Of a stretch of DNA of 64,000 bases, positions 41,098 through 51,498 are shown piece by piece; the first letter of the stretch is position 1, and every line of letters starts with the position of its first letter. Source of the stretch: Oscillospiraceae bacterium (GTDB taxonomy: Bacteria; Bacillota; Clostridia; Oscillospirales; Oscillospiraceae); the NCBI GenBank assembly GCA_902778665.1, contig CACYYN010000014.1:1-64000 (forward strand). The letters are read 5' to 3'. The notes under the pieces are model-generated. The model was given only the letters and a program-made list of their open reading frames with translations. It ran no database searches and had not been told where the DNA came from. Both the position numbers and the translations under genes were made by a program.

Positions 41098-41712
41098 ATG
41101 CGCAGAATTCTATCCGTTTTCCTGGCAGTACTGCTCCTGCTGACATTTTCATCCGCCGCTCTGGCTGACCATGAAATCACCGTAAACGGCAACGGAGAAG
41201 CCCTGGTTTCTGCCGATGTTGCAGTGATCTCTTTGGGTGTCAGCGCAAGGGACAGAGATGTTCTGAAGGCGCAGGCCAAAGTGAATGAAGCCATCGCTGC
41301 CATCCGCACCGCTCTGACGGAAGCCGGCGTTGAAAAGCAGGACATCAACACCGATTATATCAATATCTATGCCATGTATGATTACCGCGAAGGGCAGGAG
41401 GAGCTGACGGCATACAATGCAAGCTCCACCCTCGCTATTAAGGTGACGGACATGGACGCTGTCGGCAAGCTGATTGACCTTGCCTTCAGTGCCGGGGCAA
41501 ACACCCTCAACGGCATCAGCTTCTCGGCAACGGATACTTCAGCCGCCAAAGAGGAAGCCCTGCGTGCTGCCGTAGAGGATGCGCAGACCAAGGCTGCCAT
41601 ACTCGCCGAAGCCAGCGGCATGACGCTTCTGGGTATTGACGAAATCCGTGAGAGCAACACCTACACCTATGACAGCGGTGCCGGGTTGTTCAGGCAGCAA
41701 AAATTGCCGTGA
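41098..41712 (+). CDS. SIMPL-domain (DUF541) secreted protein, frameshifted near its end
   Basis: A 204-aa exported protein: signal peptide (MRRILSVFLAVLLLLTFSSAALA) and a SIMPL domain with ITVNGNGEALVSADVAVISLG and NTLNGISFSATD. The frame ends early in FRQQKLP. In the -1 frame, 41685-41750 reads VVQAAKIAVTASIVVTF and then a stop, the conserved SIMPL end. So about 10-15 codons are probably missing and the frame is shifted, either a real mutation or an assembly error. SIMPL proteins such as BP26 form channel-like assemblies; function is unclear. AAGGAGG precedes the ATG. Confidence 0.88.
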   Translation: MRRILSVFLAVLLLLTFSSAALADHEITVNGNGEALVSADVAVISLGVSARDRDVLKAQAKVNEAIAAIRTALTEAGVEKQDINTDYINIYAMYDYREGQEELTAYNASSTLAIKVTDMDAVGKLIDLAFSAGANTLNGISFSATDTSAAKEEALRAAVEDAQTKAAILAEASGMTLLGIDEIRESNTYTYDSGAGLFRQQKLP

Positions 41713-41798
41713 CGGCAAGTATAGTTGTAACCTTCAAGGCAGTGAACTGAGGTTTCCTCCAGTCCCTACAGCAGACTGCTATTTATACTCTTAAAAGT

Positions 41799-41830
41799 AA
41801 AACAGCACCCTTTCGGGTGCTGTTTTGTAT
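41799..41830. terminator. Terminator downstream of groEL
   Basis: Stem AAAACAGCACCC / GGGTGCTGTTTT with a TTTC loop, usable in both directions between the SIMPL gene and groEL. Confidence 0.9.
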
Positions 41831-41854
41831 TTTATGGGTTTTGCGGAGAATCGA

Positions 41855-43483
<1,629 letters not shown>

Positions 43484-43500
43484 TCAAATGCCTCCTCAAA

Positions 43501-43785
43501 TTATTCAATCACTGCAAGAATGTCGCTCTGACGAACGATGGTGTACTCAACGTCCTCGAGTTTAACCTTGCTGCCGCTATATTTGCCGACGAGAACATTC
43601 TGGCCGACTTTTACGGTCATAACGACTTCGTTGCCGTCTACAACGCCGCCGGGACCGACTTCTACAACTTCATAAACTTCCGGCTTCTCCTGTGCGCTCT
43701 GGGTGAGAAGGATACCGCCGGCCGTCTTTTCTTCAGCCTTGTTCTGCTTCAGAATAACTCTGTCAGCCAAAGGATTCAGCTTCAT
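43501..43785 (-). CDS. groES: Co-chaperonin GroES
   Basis: The 94-aa lid of the GroEL chamber. It has LNPLADRVILKQ, the mobile loop AEEKTAGGILLTQSAQEKP, and the closing VEYTIVRQSDILAVIE. Length is normal. It is the first gene of the groESL operon, 53 bases after the CIRCE element. Confidence 0.99.
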   Translation of the reverse strand: MKLNPLADRVILKQNKAEEKTAGGILLTQSAQEKPEVYEVVEVGPGGVVDGNEVVMTVKVGQNVLVGKYSGSKVKLEDVEYTIVRQSDILAVIE

Positions 43786-43838
43786 ATTTCTATACCTCCA
43801 AAAATTATTAACACATTATGCCTGACTGCTCAGGGGGG

Positions 43839-43865
43839 TTAGCACTCATTTCTCCCGAGTGCTAA
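43839..43865. promoter_or_regulatory. CIRCE operator (HrcA binding site)
   Basis: A perfect TTAGCACTC-N9-GAGTGCTAA inverted repeat just after the groES -10 box. This is the standard binding site of the HrcA heat-shock repressor in Bacillota. The hrcA gene is not in the window. Confidence 0.98.
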
Positions 43866-43868
43866 TGT

Positions 43869-43896
43869 ATCATACCACAAATTCAGAAAAAAGCAA
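43869..43896 (-). promoter_or_regulatory. groESL promoter
   Basis: On the minus strand, TTGCTT (43891-43896), 16 bases, TATGAT (43869-43874), immediately followed by CIRCE. Confidence 0.8.
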
Positions 43897-43953
43897 GCAT
43901 TAAAATGTTGATTTTTTGTGAACGATACAGTTATAATCTCCGGGGTGATGAAA

Positions 43954-44439
43954 ATGAGAAATACAACACTTTGCTACATCGAGCATAACGGCAGTTATCT
44001 GATGCTGCACCGTGTTAAAAAAGAAGTGGATGAAAACAAAGATAAATGGATCGGTATCGGTGGCAAATTTGAAGAAGGTGAGAGCCCGGAGGATTGCGCC
44101 GTGCGGGAAATCCGTGAAGAGACCGGAATGGTCTTTTCTCCGGATGCCCTGCGTTTTCGGTCTATTGTCACCTTTGTTTCCGATGAATGGGGCACGGAGT
44201 ATATGCATCTTTTCACAGTGCATGCGGAAGAGAAGCATCTCCTGCAGATCTATGGACGCGAAAATGAAGAAGGCACCCTGGAATGGGTGCCTGTAAGCGA
44301 GGTTGAGTCCCTCCCCATCTGGGAGGGTGACAGGATTTTTCTGCGTCTGCTTGCAAAGGGTGCACCCTTCTTTTCTCTCAAGCTGGAGTATCGAGGTGAC
44401 AGCCTCATAAATCACACTTTATACTTCGGTGCACCGTGA
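43954..44439 (+). CDS. Nudix hydrolase (8-oxo-dGTP diphosphatase/MutT type)
   Basis: A 161-aa protein with a full Nudix box (GGKFEEGESPEDCAVREIREETGMVF, with the required Gly, Glu and REE residues). The LCYIEHNGSYLMLHRVKK opening and DKWIGIG segment are typical of MutT/YtkD-like enzymes that clean nucleotide pools. A TATAAT at 43932-43937 and TTGATT (43908-43913) form a promoter, so the leader is very short. ATG 43954 follows GGGGTG by six bases; ATG 43948 is directly after it. Actual substrate unknown. Confidence 0.9.
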   Translation: MRNTTLCYIEHNGSYLMLHRVKKEVDENKDKWIGIGGKFEEGESPEDCAVREIREETGMVFSPDALRFRSIVTFVSDEWGTEYMHLFTVHAEEKHLLQIYGRENEEGTLEWVPVSEVESLPIWEGDRIFLRLLAKGAPFFSLKLEYRGDSLINHTLYFGAP

Positions 44440-44469
44440 TAATTCTCCCGACTGCAGCGTACATCGTTT

Positions 44470-45705
44470 CTACGCTAAGGGCCAGACGTTATAATCTCTG
44501 CCGATATCTTTCTGAATCGACTGAATATAGAGAGCAGTCGATTTATTCCTGTCCATCCACAGTTCCGCAAGTCTGCCGTCAGGATCCATCTCCGCAATTT
44601 CTGTCAGATCACCGGAAAAATACGCCAGATTCAACTTCTGAAAATACGCAGACATTTCATTCCAGATCTCGGCTTCGGCATCGTCAGACGAAGCGTTTGA
44701 GCTGATATGCGCCGTCATATATGCTGCAGCAGCATCCTGAAAGTTTCGGAAGACGGGATCGGTTCTACCCTCTTTCTCCGCCCAGGCAGACATATCCAGA
44801 CGCTTTGAAGTGTAAGCAAACTGATTCTCCCGAACCGATACCACCCCATACTGGCAGGGATAGGAACACAGTGCCGACGTGGCAATTTCTGTCAATCCCT
44901 CCTGTTCAGAAATGTGCTGAATATGCATATGTCCGCTGAGGTACAGCGGAACACTGTATTTTCGAAAAAGAGAAATGAGCTGGTCTGCATGGGAGATGAC
45001 ATATCCTTTTTTGAAAATGGAATGCTGGAAGATGTTCTGATGCCCTGCAGCCAGGACAGACATATGGGCTTCCTGTGCGCTTTTCAACTGTTCCTCCACC
45101 CAGGAAAGGGTTCTCCAGGAAATGCCGCAGAAATCGTGCACCGTGTTTAAGTCAAGCATCAGGACACGGGTATTTTCTTTGAGCTGAACCACATAACTTA
45201 GGGAATCGGAGTCGCGGGCAATTGCTTCGTTCCAACCGAAATCGGCGTATACTTCCCGAAACGACGCTGTCGAAGCTGAGGGAACCCGTGTAAAAGAGTC
45301 TCCCTCGAATTTTGCTGCCTTGGTGTTGTACACGTCGTGGCTTCCGGTTAGGACAAAAACCGGTATTCCGGCGTCCTCTACCGCATAAAGTTTCCCTGCC
45401 AGATCCTCGTGGCTGACCAAAGCACCATTGAAGGTTAAATCCCCTGTCAGGAGAAGCACATCCGGTTTTTCTGTCACCACTTCATCAAAGAATGCATCTG
45501 TAATCTCTTCGATATAGGGCATAAATTTACTGTCTCCGGCAGCAAGGATTCTCTGATAATACTCTCCATTGTCTGTCAGGGAGGATGAAATATAATGCAG
45601 ATCGGTTGCAACAATTACTTGCAGTTCCTCATCGGCATAGGCATTACTGTTGAATAGTGCGGTGCACAGGAGTAACGACGCCAGAGCTGTCAGGTATTTT
45701 CCCAT
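44470..45705 (-). CDS. Secreted metallophosphoesterase
   Basis: A 411-aa calcineurin-like phosphoesterase with a signal peptide (MGKYLTALASLLLCTALFNSNAYA). Metal motifs: VIVATDLHY (DxH), LLTGDLTFNG (GDxxxNG), GSHD where GNHD is usual, AAGHQN, and SGHMH (GHxH). The Asn-to-Ser change in the third motif removes a common metal ligand and may weaken activity. It likely works outside the cell on a nucleotide or phosphodiester. AAGGAG lies 10 bases before ATG 45705. It follows the YhaM gene after 59 bases. Confidence 0.87.
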   Translation of the reverse strand: MGKYLTALASLLLCTALFNSNAYADEELQVIVATDLHYISSSLTDNGEYYQRILAAGDSKFMPYIEEITDAFFDEVVTEKPDVLLLTGDLTFNGALVSHEDLAGKLYAVEDAGIPVFVLTGSHDVYNTKAAKFEGDSFTRVPSASTASFREVYADFGWNEAIARDSDSLSYVVQLKENTRVLMLDLNTVHDFCGISWRTLSWVEEQLKSAQEAHMSVLAAGHQNIFQHSIFKKGYVISHADQLISLFRKYSVPLYLSGHMHIQHISEQEGLTEIATSALCSYPCQYGVVSVRENQFAYTSKRLDMSAWAEKEGRTDPVFRNFQDAAAAYMTAHISSNASSDDAEAEIWNEMSAYFQKLNLAYFSGDLTEIAEMDPDGRLAELWMDRNKSTALYIQSIQKDIGRDYNVWPLA

Positions 45706-45764
45706 TCTTATTTTTCTCCTTATTCTCCTTTTCGCATTTCTGTCCTCCGGGCTACTGCAATCAC

Positions 45765-46757
45765 TCATATTTCATCCGGGTCCCCGGTTTTTTTATCTCC
45801 TTCTCTCAGCCCGTGGTTATATATCTTCTTATCCAGGGAGAATACTCTGTCGCTGAATTTGCCCGGTTCCAGTGTTTCAAAGGTTTCCGCGTAGATTTCC
45901 ATTCTGCTGTCCAGCAGGTCAATGTAGGAGAGCAGTTCTGCTTCGGCTGTGCTTGGGATCACAGCGGCACCGAATTCCGGTGTACCGTGATGAGACAGAA
46001 GCATATGACGCAGCAGAAGAAGCTTTTCCTCCGGGATTTCCAGCTTTCGGCCTACCTCTCCTACCTCTTCCGCGCCCAGCACCAGGTGCCCTACCAGCAT
46101 CCCTTCCACAGATTTATCCGTCACAAGTCCAAGCTCGGAGAAATCGTATTCCTTTTCTTTTCCAAAATCATGCAGGAGGGTACCGGCAAGAAGCAGGCTT
46201 CGGTTCACTACCGTGGGATAAATCTCCGTGGCGAGAAAATCTGCAATGCGCAGCATAGATGAGGTATGCATCAGCAGCCCGGACAGAAAGCTGTGGTGCA
46301 CATTTTTTGCTGCGGGGATTTTGCCGAAGGACGCCATATGTCTGTCCAGCATTTCCGCACACAGCAGTCGATAATCCTCGTCTTCCATGGAGGCAATCAG
46401 GTCCTGCACATATTCCATCTCTTTAACGGAATCTATCGGGGCAGTGGGGACAAGATCTTCCAGGGCATAGTTGTCCGTGCTCTCAGCAAGTCGTATTCTC
46501 CGAATGTTCATCTGAAGGCTGCCTTTAAATTCCGTTACTTCTCCCCGGATTTTAACCACCTTGCCTTCTTCCGCAGGGCCGAGCTTCCCGTTGAAATCCC
46601 ACATTTTAGCCTCCATTTTCCCGGACGCATCGGCAATGGACGCATTGAGATAGGGTTTTCCGTTGGAGGCGGTGCGAATCGAAGCGGTTTTCAGGATATA
46701 GAATCCTTCGATAACCTCTCCCGCAGCCATGTAGGCAAGCTGTTTGTTATATTCCAT
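45765..46757 (-). CDS. YhaM-type 3'-5' exoribonuclease (OB-fold + HD domain)
   Basis: A 330-aa nuclease that trims RNA from the 3' end. An N-terminal nucleic-acid-binding OB domain (YLNASIADASGKMEAKMWDF) is followed by an HD domain with VHHSFLSGLLMHT and the LLHDFGKE metal motif, then LSHHGTPEFG. Length is close to Bacillus YhaM (~314). The ATG at 46757 with AGGAG lies within the end of the upstream surface-protein gene, an 11-base overlap in another frame. Confidence 0.92.
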   Translation of the reverse strand: MEYNKQLAYMAAGEVIEGFYILKTASIRTASNGKPYLNASIADASGKMEAKMWDFNGKLGPAEEGKVVKIRGEVTEFKGSLQMNIRRIRLAESTDNYALEDLVPTAPIDSVKEMEYVQDLIASMEDEDYRLLCAEMLDRHMASFGKIPAAKNVHHSFLSGLLMHTSSMLRIADFLATEIYPTVVNRSLLLAGTLLHDFGKEKEYDFSELGLVTDKSVEGMLVGHLVLGAEEVGEVGRKLEIPEEKLLLLRHMLLSHHGTPEFGAAVIPSTAEAELLSYIDLLDSRMEIYAETFETLEPGKFSDRVFSLDKKIYNHGLREGDKKTGDPDEI

Positions 46758-49700
46758 GCTGTTCTCCTGTTCTTTCATTTTCGGTAAGACTGTGTTTTCC
46801 GGTCTTTCTGTTCTTTTTATTGCCAAGGACCGGAAGAAGACCTGCAAGTGCACAACCTGATGTCAGAAAAGAACCCATTGCCGGAAGAAGTGAATGATCA
46901 CCGGTTTTGGGTACATCCCGACGAGATTGAATGTAAATCGGTTCGCTTTTCGGAACATATGAGATAGAAAGCGTATGTTTTCCGCGATAGAGAGACGCCA
47001 TAAAGGCCTTGGTGAAGTGAATGGCGGTGCCGCCTTCAGCGGAGGACATGGTCCAGTTATACCCTCCTCCGTTATACTGCGGGATGGCAGTTCCGTCAAT
47101 CTTTATTTCGGGAACGATGTTTGCCGGAGCTGTTGTCCGGATCAGGAATCCGTCTGAATAGTCATAATACCAGACGCCGTCATTTTCTTTATAACTGATG
47201 GAATAATATGTATCCGGCCGCATCCCGGTCACCGTCACTTTGCAGTACGCCTTGGCACCTCCTGCAGCTTCGAGAGTTATCATAGCCTCACCGTCGCCCA
47301 GAGGGGTAATGTAAAACTCCCCTTCTGTCGTGCCGTAATCAACACGGATGATATTGCGCATGGTATCTGAACTTGTAATGGTCACAGTTCGCTCCGTTGT
47401 GCTGCTGGGTGTAAACCAGTATCTCACAGTGCGAAATCCCGGTGGTTCCAGATGCACATACTCCTGGTCAATGTGAAGAACTGAAGCAACAATCTTCTCA
47501 TTCTCCTTCACAAGTACCCTGCATGTGGTCTCAGATGTTTGGGTTGTTGCCGGATTATAGGCTTTCAGTGTTAAGACTGCCATTCCCGGTGATCTGCCGG
47601 TTACAATGCCCAGCAACTCATCCACAAAAGCCACATAGCTGTTGCTGCTGTACCAGCGAAGAGTGTATCCTTCCGGAACGGAGGCCGTCAGTGTGCGTGT
47701 CTCCCCAACGGTTATTACCAGATCCTCAGACGATGCAGCCACTACCCTCGGCGTAATAAACACATAGCGCTTCATATAATTGGCAGCAATGGAGCTGTCA
47801 GCTTCAACAGCGTCTGCGCTAAGGTCTGATACACGAATCAGCGGCGTATAGCCGGAAAAGTTCGGCATAGCAGAGAATGCGCCGCCCGATCCTTCCGCAA
47901 GAACAGTACCTCCCGAAACTGTAACTTCACCGGAAATGCCGGTTGAACCGCTTCCACCGGAAGCTGCCCGTGCAGTTACTTCTCCGCCGGTCAGAAACAG
48001 GGCAGATGACACGATGCCGTGGCTTGTTTCGGATGCAACACCGCCGCTCGCTGTGAGCATCCCTGCATTGGTTAAAGTGCCTTCCGCGTAAAGGCCTGTG
48101 CTGTCACCGCCGCTGTTGCCGGCTGTGCAGTCAGCCGTGCCATTGTTTGTAAAATTGCCGCCTGCATAAACACCACGGCTGCTTCCTGCCGCCCCTCTCC
48201 CGGATACAGTGAGAGTTGTGAGATATTCGACGCCGACATCTCCCGATACCCAGACACCCGTACTGTCTCCTCCGGAATAGCAGTCTCCCCCGGAAGCGGT
48301 GACCGTTCCTCCGGTGAGCGAATTGATCGTCTTAACCGTGAGTGAATTGCATCGGATCCCGCAGGAGGAGGCTGCGCTGCCCGCAGATGCTGAAAGCATC
48401 CCGCCGACTTCAACAGAACCGGAGCAATACACACCGGTACTGTATGTGGTTCCGCCCTGGGAAAGTGCCGTCACATTGGCATCGCTGCCAATGCGCAGAG
48501 AGGCATTCTTTACGGCAATTGCACAGGAGTCGTCAGCCCAGGGAGCTGTGACTGTCAGCGTGTCGGTAGCAGCGTAGGAAGACAGAGTCAGGTCTGCTTC
48601 ACTGTAGATGCCGAAGTTTGTGCCGGGAACGCCGGAGACAATATTATCACCGGAGAATACAACCGTGAGAGGAATTTTTGCAGTAATCCCTCCGTTGATC
48701 ACCGCATTGTTCAGGAACAGCATATTCCTCTCCGGATTAAAGGATACGGCATACCCCTGCTCCTCCAGAACATTATCCCGATTCACATCGGTTACCTGTG
48801 TTCCGGCTATCCACACAGGATATTGGTTGGTTGCCGTAATAATCAGTTCGATATCGGAAAAAATCTGCTTATCCGGAACAACAAATCTGTATGCGGTTTC
48901 CGATACCTGTGTCAGGTTTTCCTCATAGGAAATAATGCTGTCATAAGGCCGATAGTCATATTCTGTCGCACATTTGCTCAATGCCAGACCGTTCAGTTTC
49001 AGAGAAACAAGGATCTCCTGTCCCGGGACAACGGTGCTGCCTTTCCGCAATACCTGCCCCATGGATTGGACAGAATCAATGTAACGCTCTGTGTCAGCAG
49101 ACCAGATGAGACTGATCGGCTGCGTACCGGATTGTTCCTTCGCGGTGACTGTGATTACCAGCTCAACATTGGAGAGAACCCCATCTGTCGGAACTGTTAA
49201 CCGATAAAACACAGGTGAAATCTGTTGCAGGTTTTCTTCATAAGTCTCAACAGTTTCATGTGAACGCCGCTCATACCTGGCAGCGCATTTGATCGTATCA
49301 TAATCCCCGGGTTTAACAGCAACAAAAATTTCCTGCCCCGGTGAAATAGAGCTGTTCTTTGCGACAGACCGCCCGTTTATCGTTACGGTGTCGAGATACT
49401 GCTCCGAAGTTTCTGACCATGTCAAGCGTATTTCAGGGGAAGAATCCGGCTGCTGCGGATCAATGATTGTCTGGGTGGCATCAATCACAAGCTCCACATC
49501 GGATACGACGCCCTCCTCCGGAATCATAAAGGAATACTGTGTTGAAGTCTCCTTCTGAAGGGGTGAAGTAATGATTCCGCCACCATACGGTTGATAGGCA
49601 AATCTTATGCTGCTGTTCTTCACAAGGATACCGTTCGGTTTCACAGAAACAAAATACTTCTGCCCCGGCAGAATCGTATCCCCGATCAGAACCGGAGTAT

Positions 49701-50013
49701 TATTGGATTCCACATTATCAATAAACCGCGCGGTCTCCTCTGTCCATGTGATGTGTATTTCCGAGGGAGCGTCCTGCTGAGCAGAGAGATCAGGTGCGCC
49801 GAACACTGTCTGCATTCTATTTTGCGAGTAACCGGTATCTGCAGAGTACCCCGTTCCACCCATCTGATTCATTCCTCCGGAATCTCTCATCAGATCTCCG
49901 GGACCAAAACCGTTCAGGTCAATCGCCTCTGCGCGCAGACATACAGGACCCGTCATACTGACGGACAGTGAAATGATCAGCAGACATATTACAATTCTGA
50001 TTTTCACAGACAC
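46747..50013 (-). CDS. Large cell-wall surface protein with three ~100-residue repeats and a sortase signal
   Basis: About 1088 aa. Signal peptide, then three repeats (roughly 91-187, 200-298, 305-402 in longest-frame numbering). Each opens with IxLTW(S/T)xxTxxY(I/L)D and contains PGQ(E/K)xFVxVKP, with (S/N)(D/N)(V/I)ELVI near the end. A Gly/Ser-rich beta-helix-like stretch follows (repeats of GGxVxxxG), then bacterial Ig-like domains near residues 755-900. It ends VPKTGD, a hydrophobic segment and KKNRK, a class of LPXTG-like sorting signal. GTG 50013, eight bases after GGAGG, is the likely start. Probably an adhesin or scaffold. Confidence 0.85.
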   Translation of the reverse strand: MSVKIRIVICLLIISLSVSMTGPVCLRAEAIDLNGFGPGDLMRDSGGMNQMGGTGYSADTGYSQNRMQTVFGAPDLSAQQDAPSEIHITWTEETARFIDNVESNNTPVLIGDTILPGQKYFVSVKPNGILVKNSSIRFAYQPYGGGIITSPLQKETSTQYSFMIPEEGVVSDVELVIDATQTIIDPQQPDSSPEIRLTWSETSEQYLDTVTINGRSVAKNSSISPGQEIFVAVKPGDYDTIKCAARYERRSHETVETYEENLQQISPVFYRLTVPTDGVLSNVELVITVTAKEQSGTQPISLIWSADTERYIDSVQSMGQVLRKGSTVVPGQEILVSLKLNGLALSKCATEYDYRPYDSIISYEENLTQVSETAYRFVVPDKQIFSDIELIITATNQYPVWIAGTQVTDVNRDNVLEEQGYAVSFNPERNMLFLNNAVINGGITAKIPLTVVFSGDNIVSGVPGTNFGIYSEADLTLSSYAATDTLTVTAPWADDSCAIAVKNASLRIGSDANVTALSQGGTTYSTGVYCSGSVEVGGMLSASAGSAASSCGIRCNSLTVKTINSLTGGTVTASGGDCYSGGDSTGVWVSGDVGVEYLTTLTVSGRGAAGSSRGVYAGGNFTNNGTADCTAGNSGGDSTGLYAEGTLTNAGMLTASGGVASETSHGIVSSALFLTGGEVTARAASGGSGSTGISGEVTVSGGTVLAEGSGGAFSAMPNFSGYTPLIRVSDLSADAVEADSSIAANYMKRYVFITPRVVAASSEDLVITVGETRTLTASVPEGYTLRWYSSNSYVAFVDELLGIVTGRSPGMAVLTLKAYNPATTQTSETTCRVLVKENEKIVASVLHIDQEYVHLEPPGFRTVRYWFTPSSTTERTVTITSSDTMRNIIRVDYGTTEGEFYITPLGDGEAMITLEAAGGAKAYCKVTVTGMRPDTYYSISYKENDGVWYYDYSDGFLIRTTAPANIVPEIKIDGTAIPQYNGGGYNWTMSSAEGGTAIHFTKAFMASLYRGKHTLSISYVPKSEPIYIQSRRDVPKTGDHSLLPAMGSFLTSGCALAGLLPVLGNKKNRKTGKHSLTENERTGEQHGI

Positions 50014-50098
50014 TGAGATCGCCTCCGGTTTCATGTAGATATAATAATACGAGATTATTATATCACAGACTTAAAATTATGTAAACATTTTTATATAT

Positions 50099-50127
50099 TT
50101 GATTTTTCTTTATCTACGGTATATACT
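50099..50127 (+). promoter_or_regulatory. Promoter of the Mrp-like antiporter operon
   Basis: TTGATT (50099-50104), 17 bases, TATACT (50122-50127) in an AT-rich 140-base divergent spacer. It is the only good + promoter seen upstream of the ten-gene operon. Confidence 0.65.
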
Positions 50128-50157
50128 TTATTAAATTATGCTCTGTTGAAAGGTGGA

Positions 50158-50640
50158 ATGCATGTGTTTCTCATCTGCCTGTTGCTTTGGTTATTGTTTA
50201 ATGGAAGGGTCACGGTTGAGATTCTGGCCTTCGGTATTGTAATCTCCGCTGTCATTTATGCTGTCAGCTGCCGGTTTCTCGGTTTCAGCTTTCGGAAGGA
50301 CCTTTTTTATATCAAAAAACTGCCAGCTGCCTGCATGCTGCTGGGTGTACTTCTCAGTGAGATTGTCAAATCCAATCTGGCAGTCATCAGGGCTGTATAC
50401 AGCAATACGCCGCAGGATTCCCGCTACGAAGAATTTGATACCTCCCTTGAAAAAACAATTACCCGCGTAGCTCTGGCAGACTGCATCACACTCACCCCCG
50501 GCACAATAACTGGAAGGCTTGACGGAAACCATTATATCGTTCACTGTCTCAATCAGGAGATGGCTGAGGGGCTGGGACTGGAGCAGCGCAGATTTACCCG
50601 TCAGCTTCAGAAGCTTGAGGAAAGGGAGGAAACGCCATGA
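50158..50640 (+). CDS. mrpE: Mrp/Mnh antiporter subunit E
   Basis: A ~160-aa membrane protein of the MnhE/MrpE family: two N-terminal membrane helices (LICLLLWLLFNG, VISAVIYAVSC), the PAACMLLGVLLSEIVKSN stretch and the TRVALADCITLTPGTI motif, conserved across the family. ATG 50158 is one base past AGGTGG; GTG 50164, seven bases away, is another candidate. It is the first gene of an operon ending at 59340; its stop overlaps mrpF. Confidence 0.9.
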   Translation: MHVFLICLLLWLLFNGRVTVEILAFGIVISAVIYAVSCRFLGFSFRKDLFYIKKLPAACMLLGVLLSEIVKSNLAVIRAVYSNTPQDSRYEEFDTSLEKTITRVALADCITLTPGTITGRLDGNHYIVHCLNQEMAEGLGLEQRRFTRQLQKLEEREETP

Positions 50641-50921
50641 CCTTTACCGCGCTTTCCCATGGCCTACTGACTGCTGTTACAGCAGTTCTGGCACTCTGTG
50701 CACTGGCCTGTCTCCTGCGTGCCATTATCGGGCCTTCCGTTGCCGACAGGCTTGTCGCTGTTAATATGACCGGCACACAGGTGATCTGTCTCATCTGCCT
50801 CGTTGCTGCCCGTTCCGGGGAACACGGATTTGCCGATGTTGCCGTGATTTATGCCATGCTCAGTTTTCTCGCCGTTGTCGTTCTGACCCGTATTTTAACC
50901 GGAAAGGGGAAGAAAAAATGA
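50637..50921 (+). CDS. mrpF: Mrp/Mnh antiporter subunit F
   Basis: A 94-aa, three-helix protein. The RAIIGPSVADRLVAVNMTGTQ motif is the MrpF/MnhF signature. ATG overlaps the mrpE stop (ATGA) and the stop overlaps mrpG. It has the expected order E-F-G for a cation/proton antiporter. Confidence 0.93.
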   Translation: MTFTALSHGLLTAVTAVLALCALACLLRAIIGPSVADRLVAVNMTGTQVICLICLVAARSGEHGFADVAVIYAMLSFLAVVVLTRILTGKGKKK

Positions 50922-51238
50922 CAGCTTTAGAATGGATCCGTTTTCTTCTCGGCGCTTTGCTGCTTCTGTCAGGCACATTTTTCATTGTTTCATCAGTTGT
51001 CGGGAACTTCCGCTTTCGCTATGTGCTTGCCCGGATGCATGCTGCCGGTCTGGGAGACACGCTTGGAACTCTGCTTCTGTTCGCAGGTATTTTGATTCTG
51101 TGCGGGTTTTCCGTCTTTACACTAAAGCTTCTGCTTATCATTCTGCTGATGTGGACAACCGGCGCGGTTTCTTCCCACCTGATCATGCAGATGGAAATCA
51201 ATAGCGGCAGCAGTGCCGATGGCAGAAAGGAGAAATAA
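50918..51238 (+). CDS. mrpG: Mrp/Mnh antiporter subunit G
   Basis: A 106-aa, three-helix protein; RYVLARMHAAGLGDTLGTLL matches the conserved MrpG segment. The ATGA overlap with mrpF indicates coupling. GGAG near its end is the ribosome binding site of the next gene. Confidence 0.93.
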   Translation: MTALEWIRFLLGALLLLSGTFFIVSSVVGNFRFRYVLARMHAAGLGDTLGTLLLFAGILILCGFSVFTLKLLLIILLMWTTGAVSSHLIMQMEINSGSSADGRKEK

Positions 51239-51240
51239 AC

Positions 51241-51498
51241 ATGAATATTTCAGCGTTCTTTCTCCTCACTTTTCTGATTGTCTGCGCAATAGCCGTAGCC
51301 CTGACCAGAGATCCTTTCAAGGCCGTTCTCATACAGATGGGCTTCAGCACTGTTATGTCTGTTATCTGGCTGCTGCTGGAATCACCTGACCTGGCAGTTA
51401 CCGAGGCTGCTGTCGGCGCAGGCGTGACCGGCATTCTTTTCTTCATCACACTGTGGAGAATCGGGCTGATCGGTGGAAAGGAAGGGAAGAAAAAATGA
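51241..51498 (+). CDS. DUF4040/MbhD-like subunit
   Basis: An 85-aa, three-helix protein with the motif DPFKAVLIQMGFSTVMSVIW and SPDLAVTEAAVGAG, equal to the segment of MrpA that is a separate MbhD subunit in membrane-bound hydrogenases. So the MrpA C-terminal part is split here. AAAGGAG precedes the ATG; the stop overlaps the next gene (ATGA). Confidence 0.9.
   Translation: MNISAFFLLTFLIVCAIAVALTRDPFKAVLIQMGFSTVMSVIWLLLESPDLAVTEAAVGAGVTGILFFITLWRIGLIGGKEGKKK

Noticed and set aside
41670..41712. Programmed -1 frameshift in the SIMPL gene
   Set aside because: No X-XXY-YYZ slippery site or downstream pseudoknot was found, and expected codons are missing before the recovered frame.
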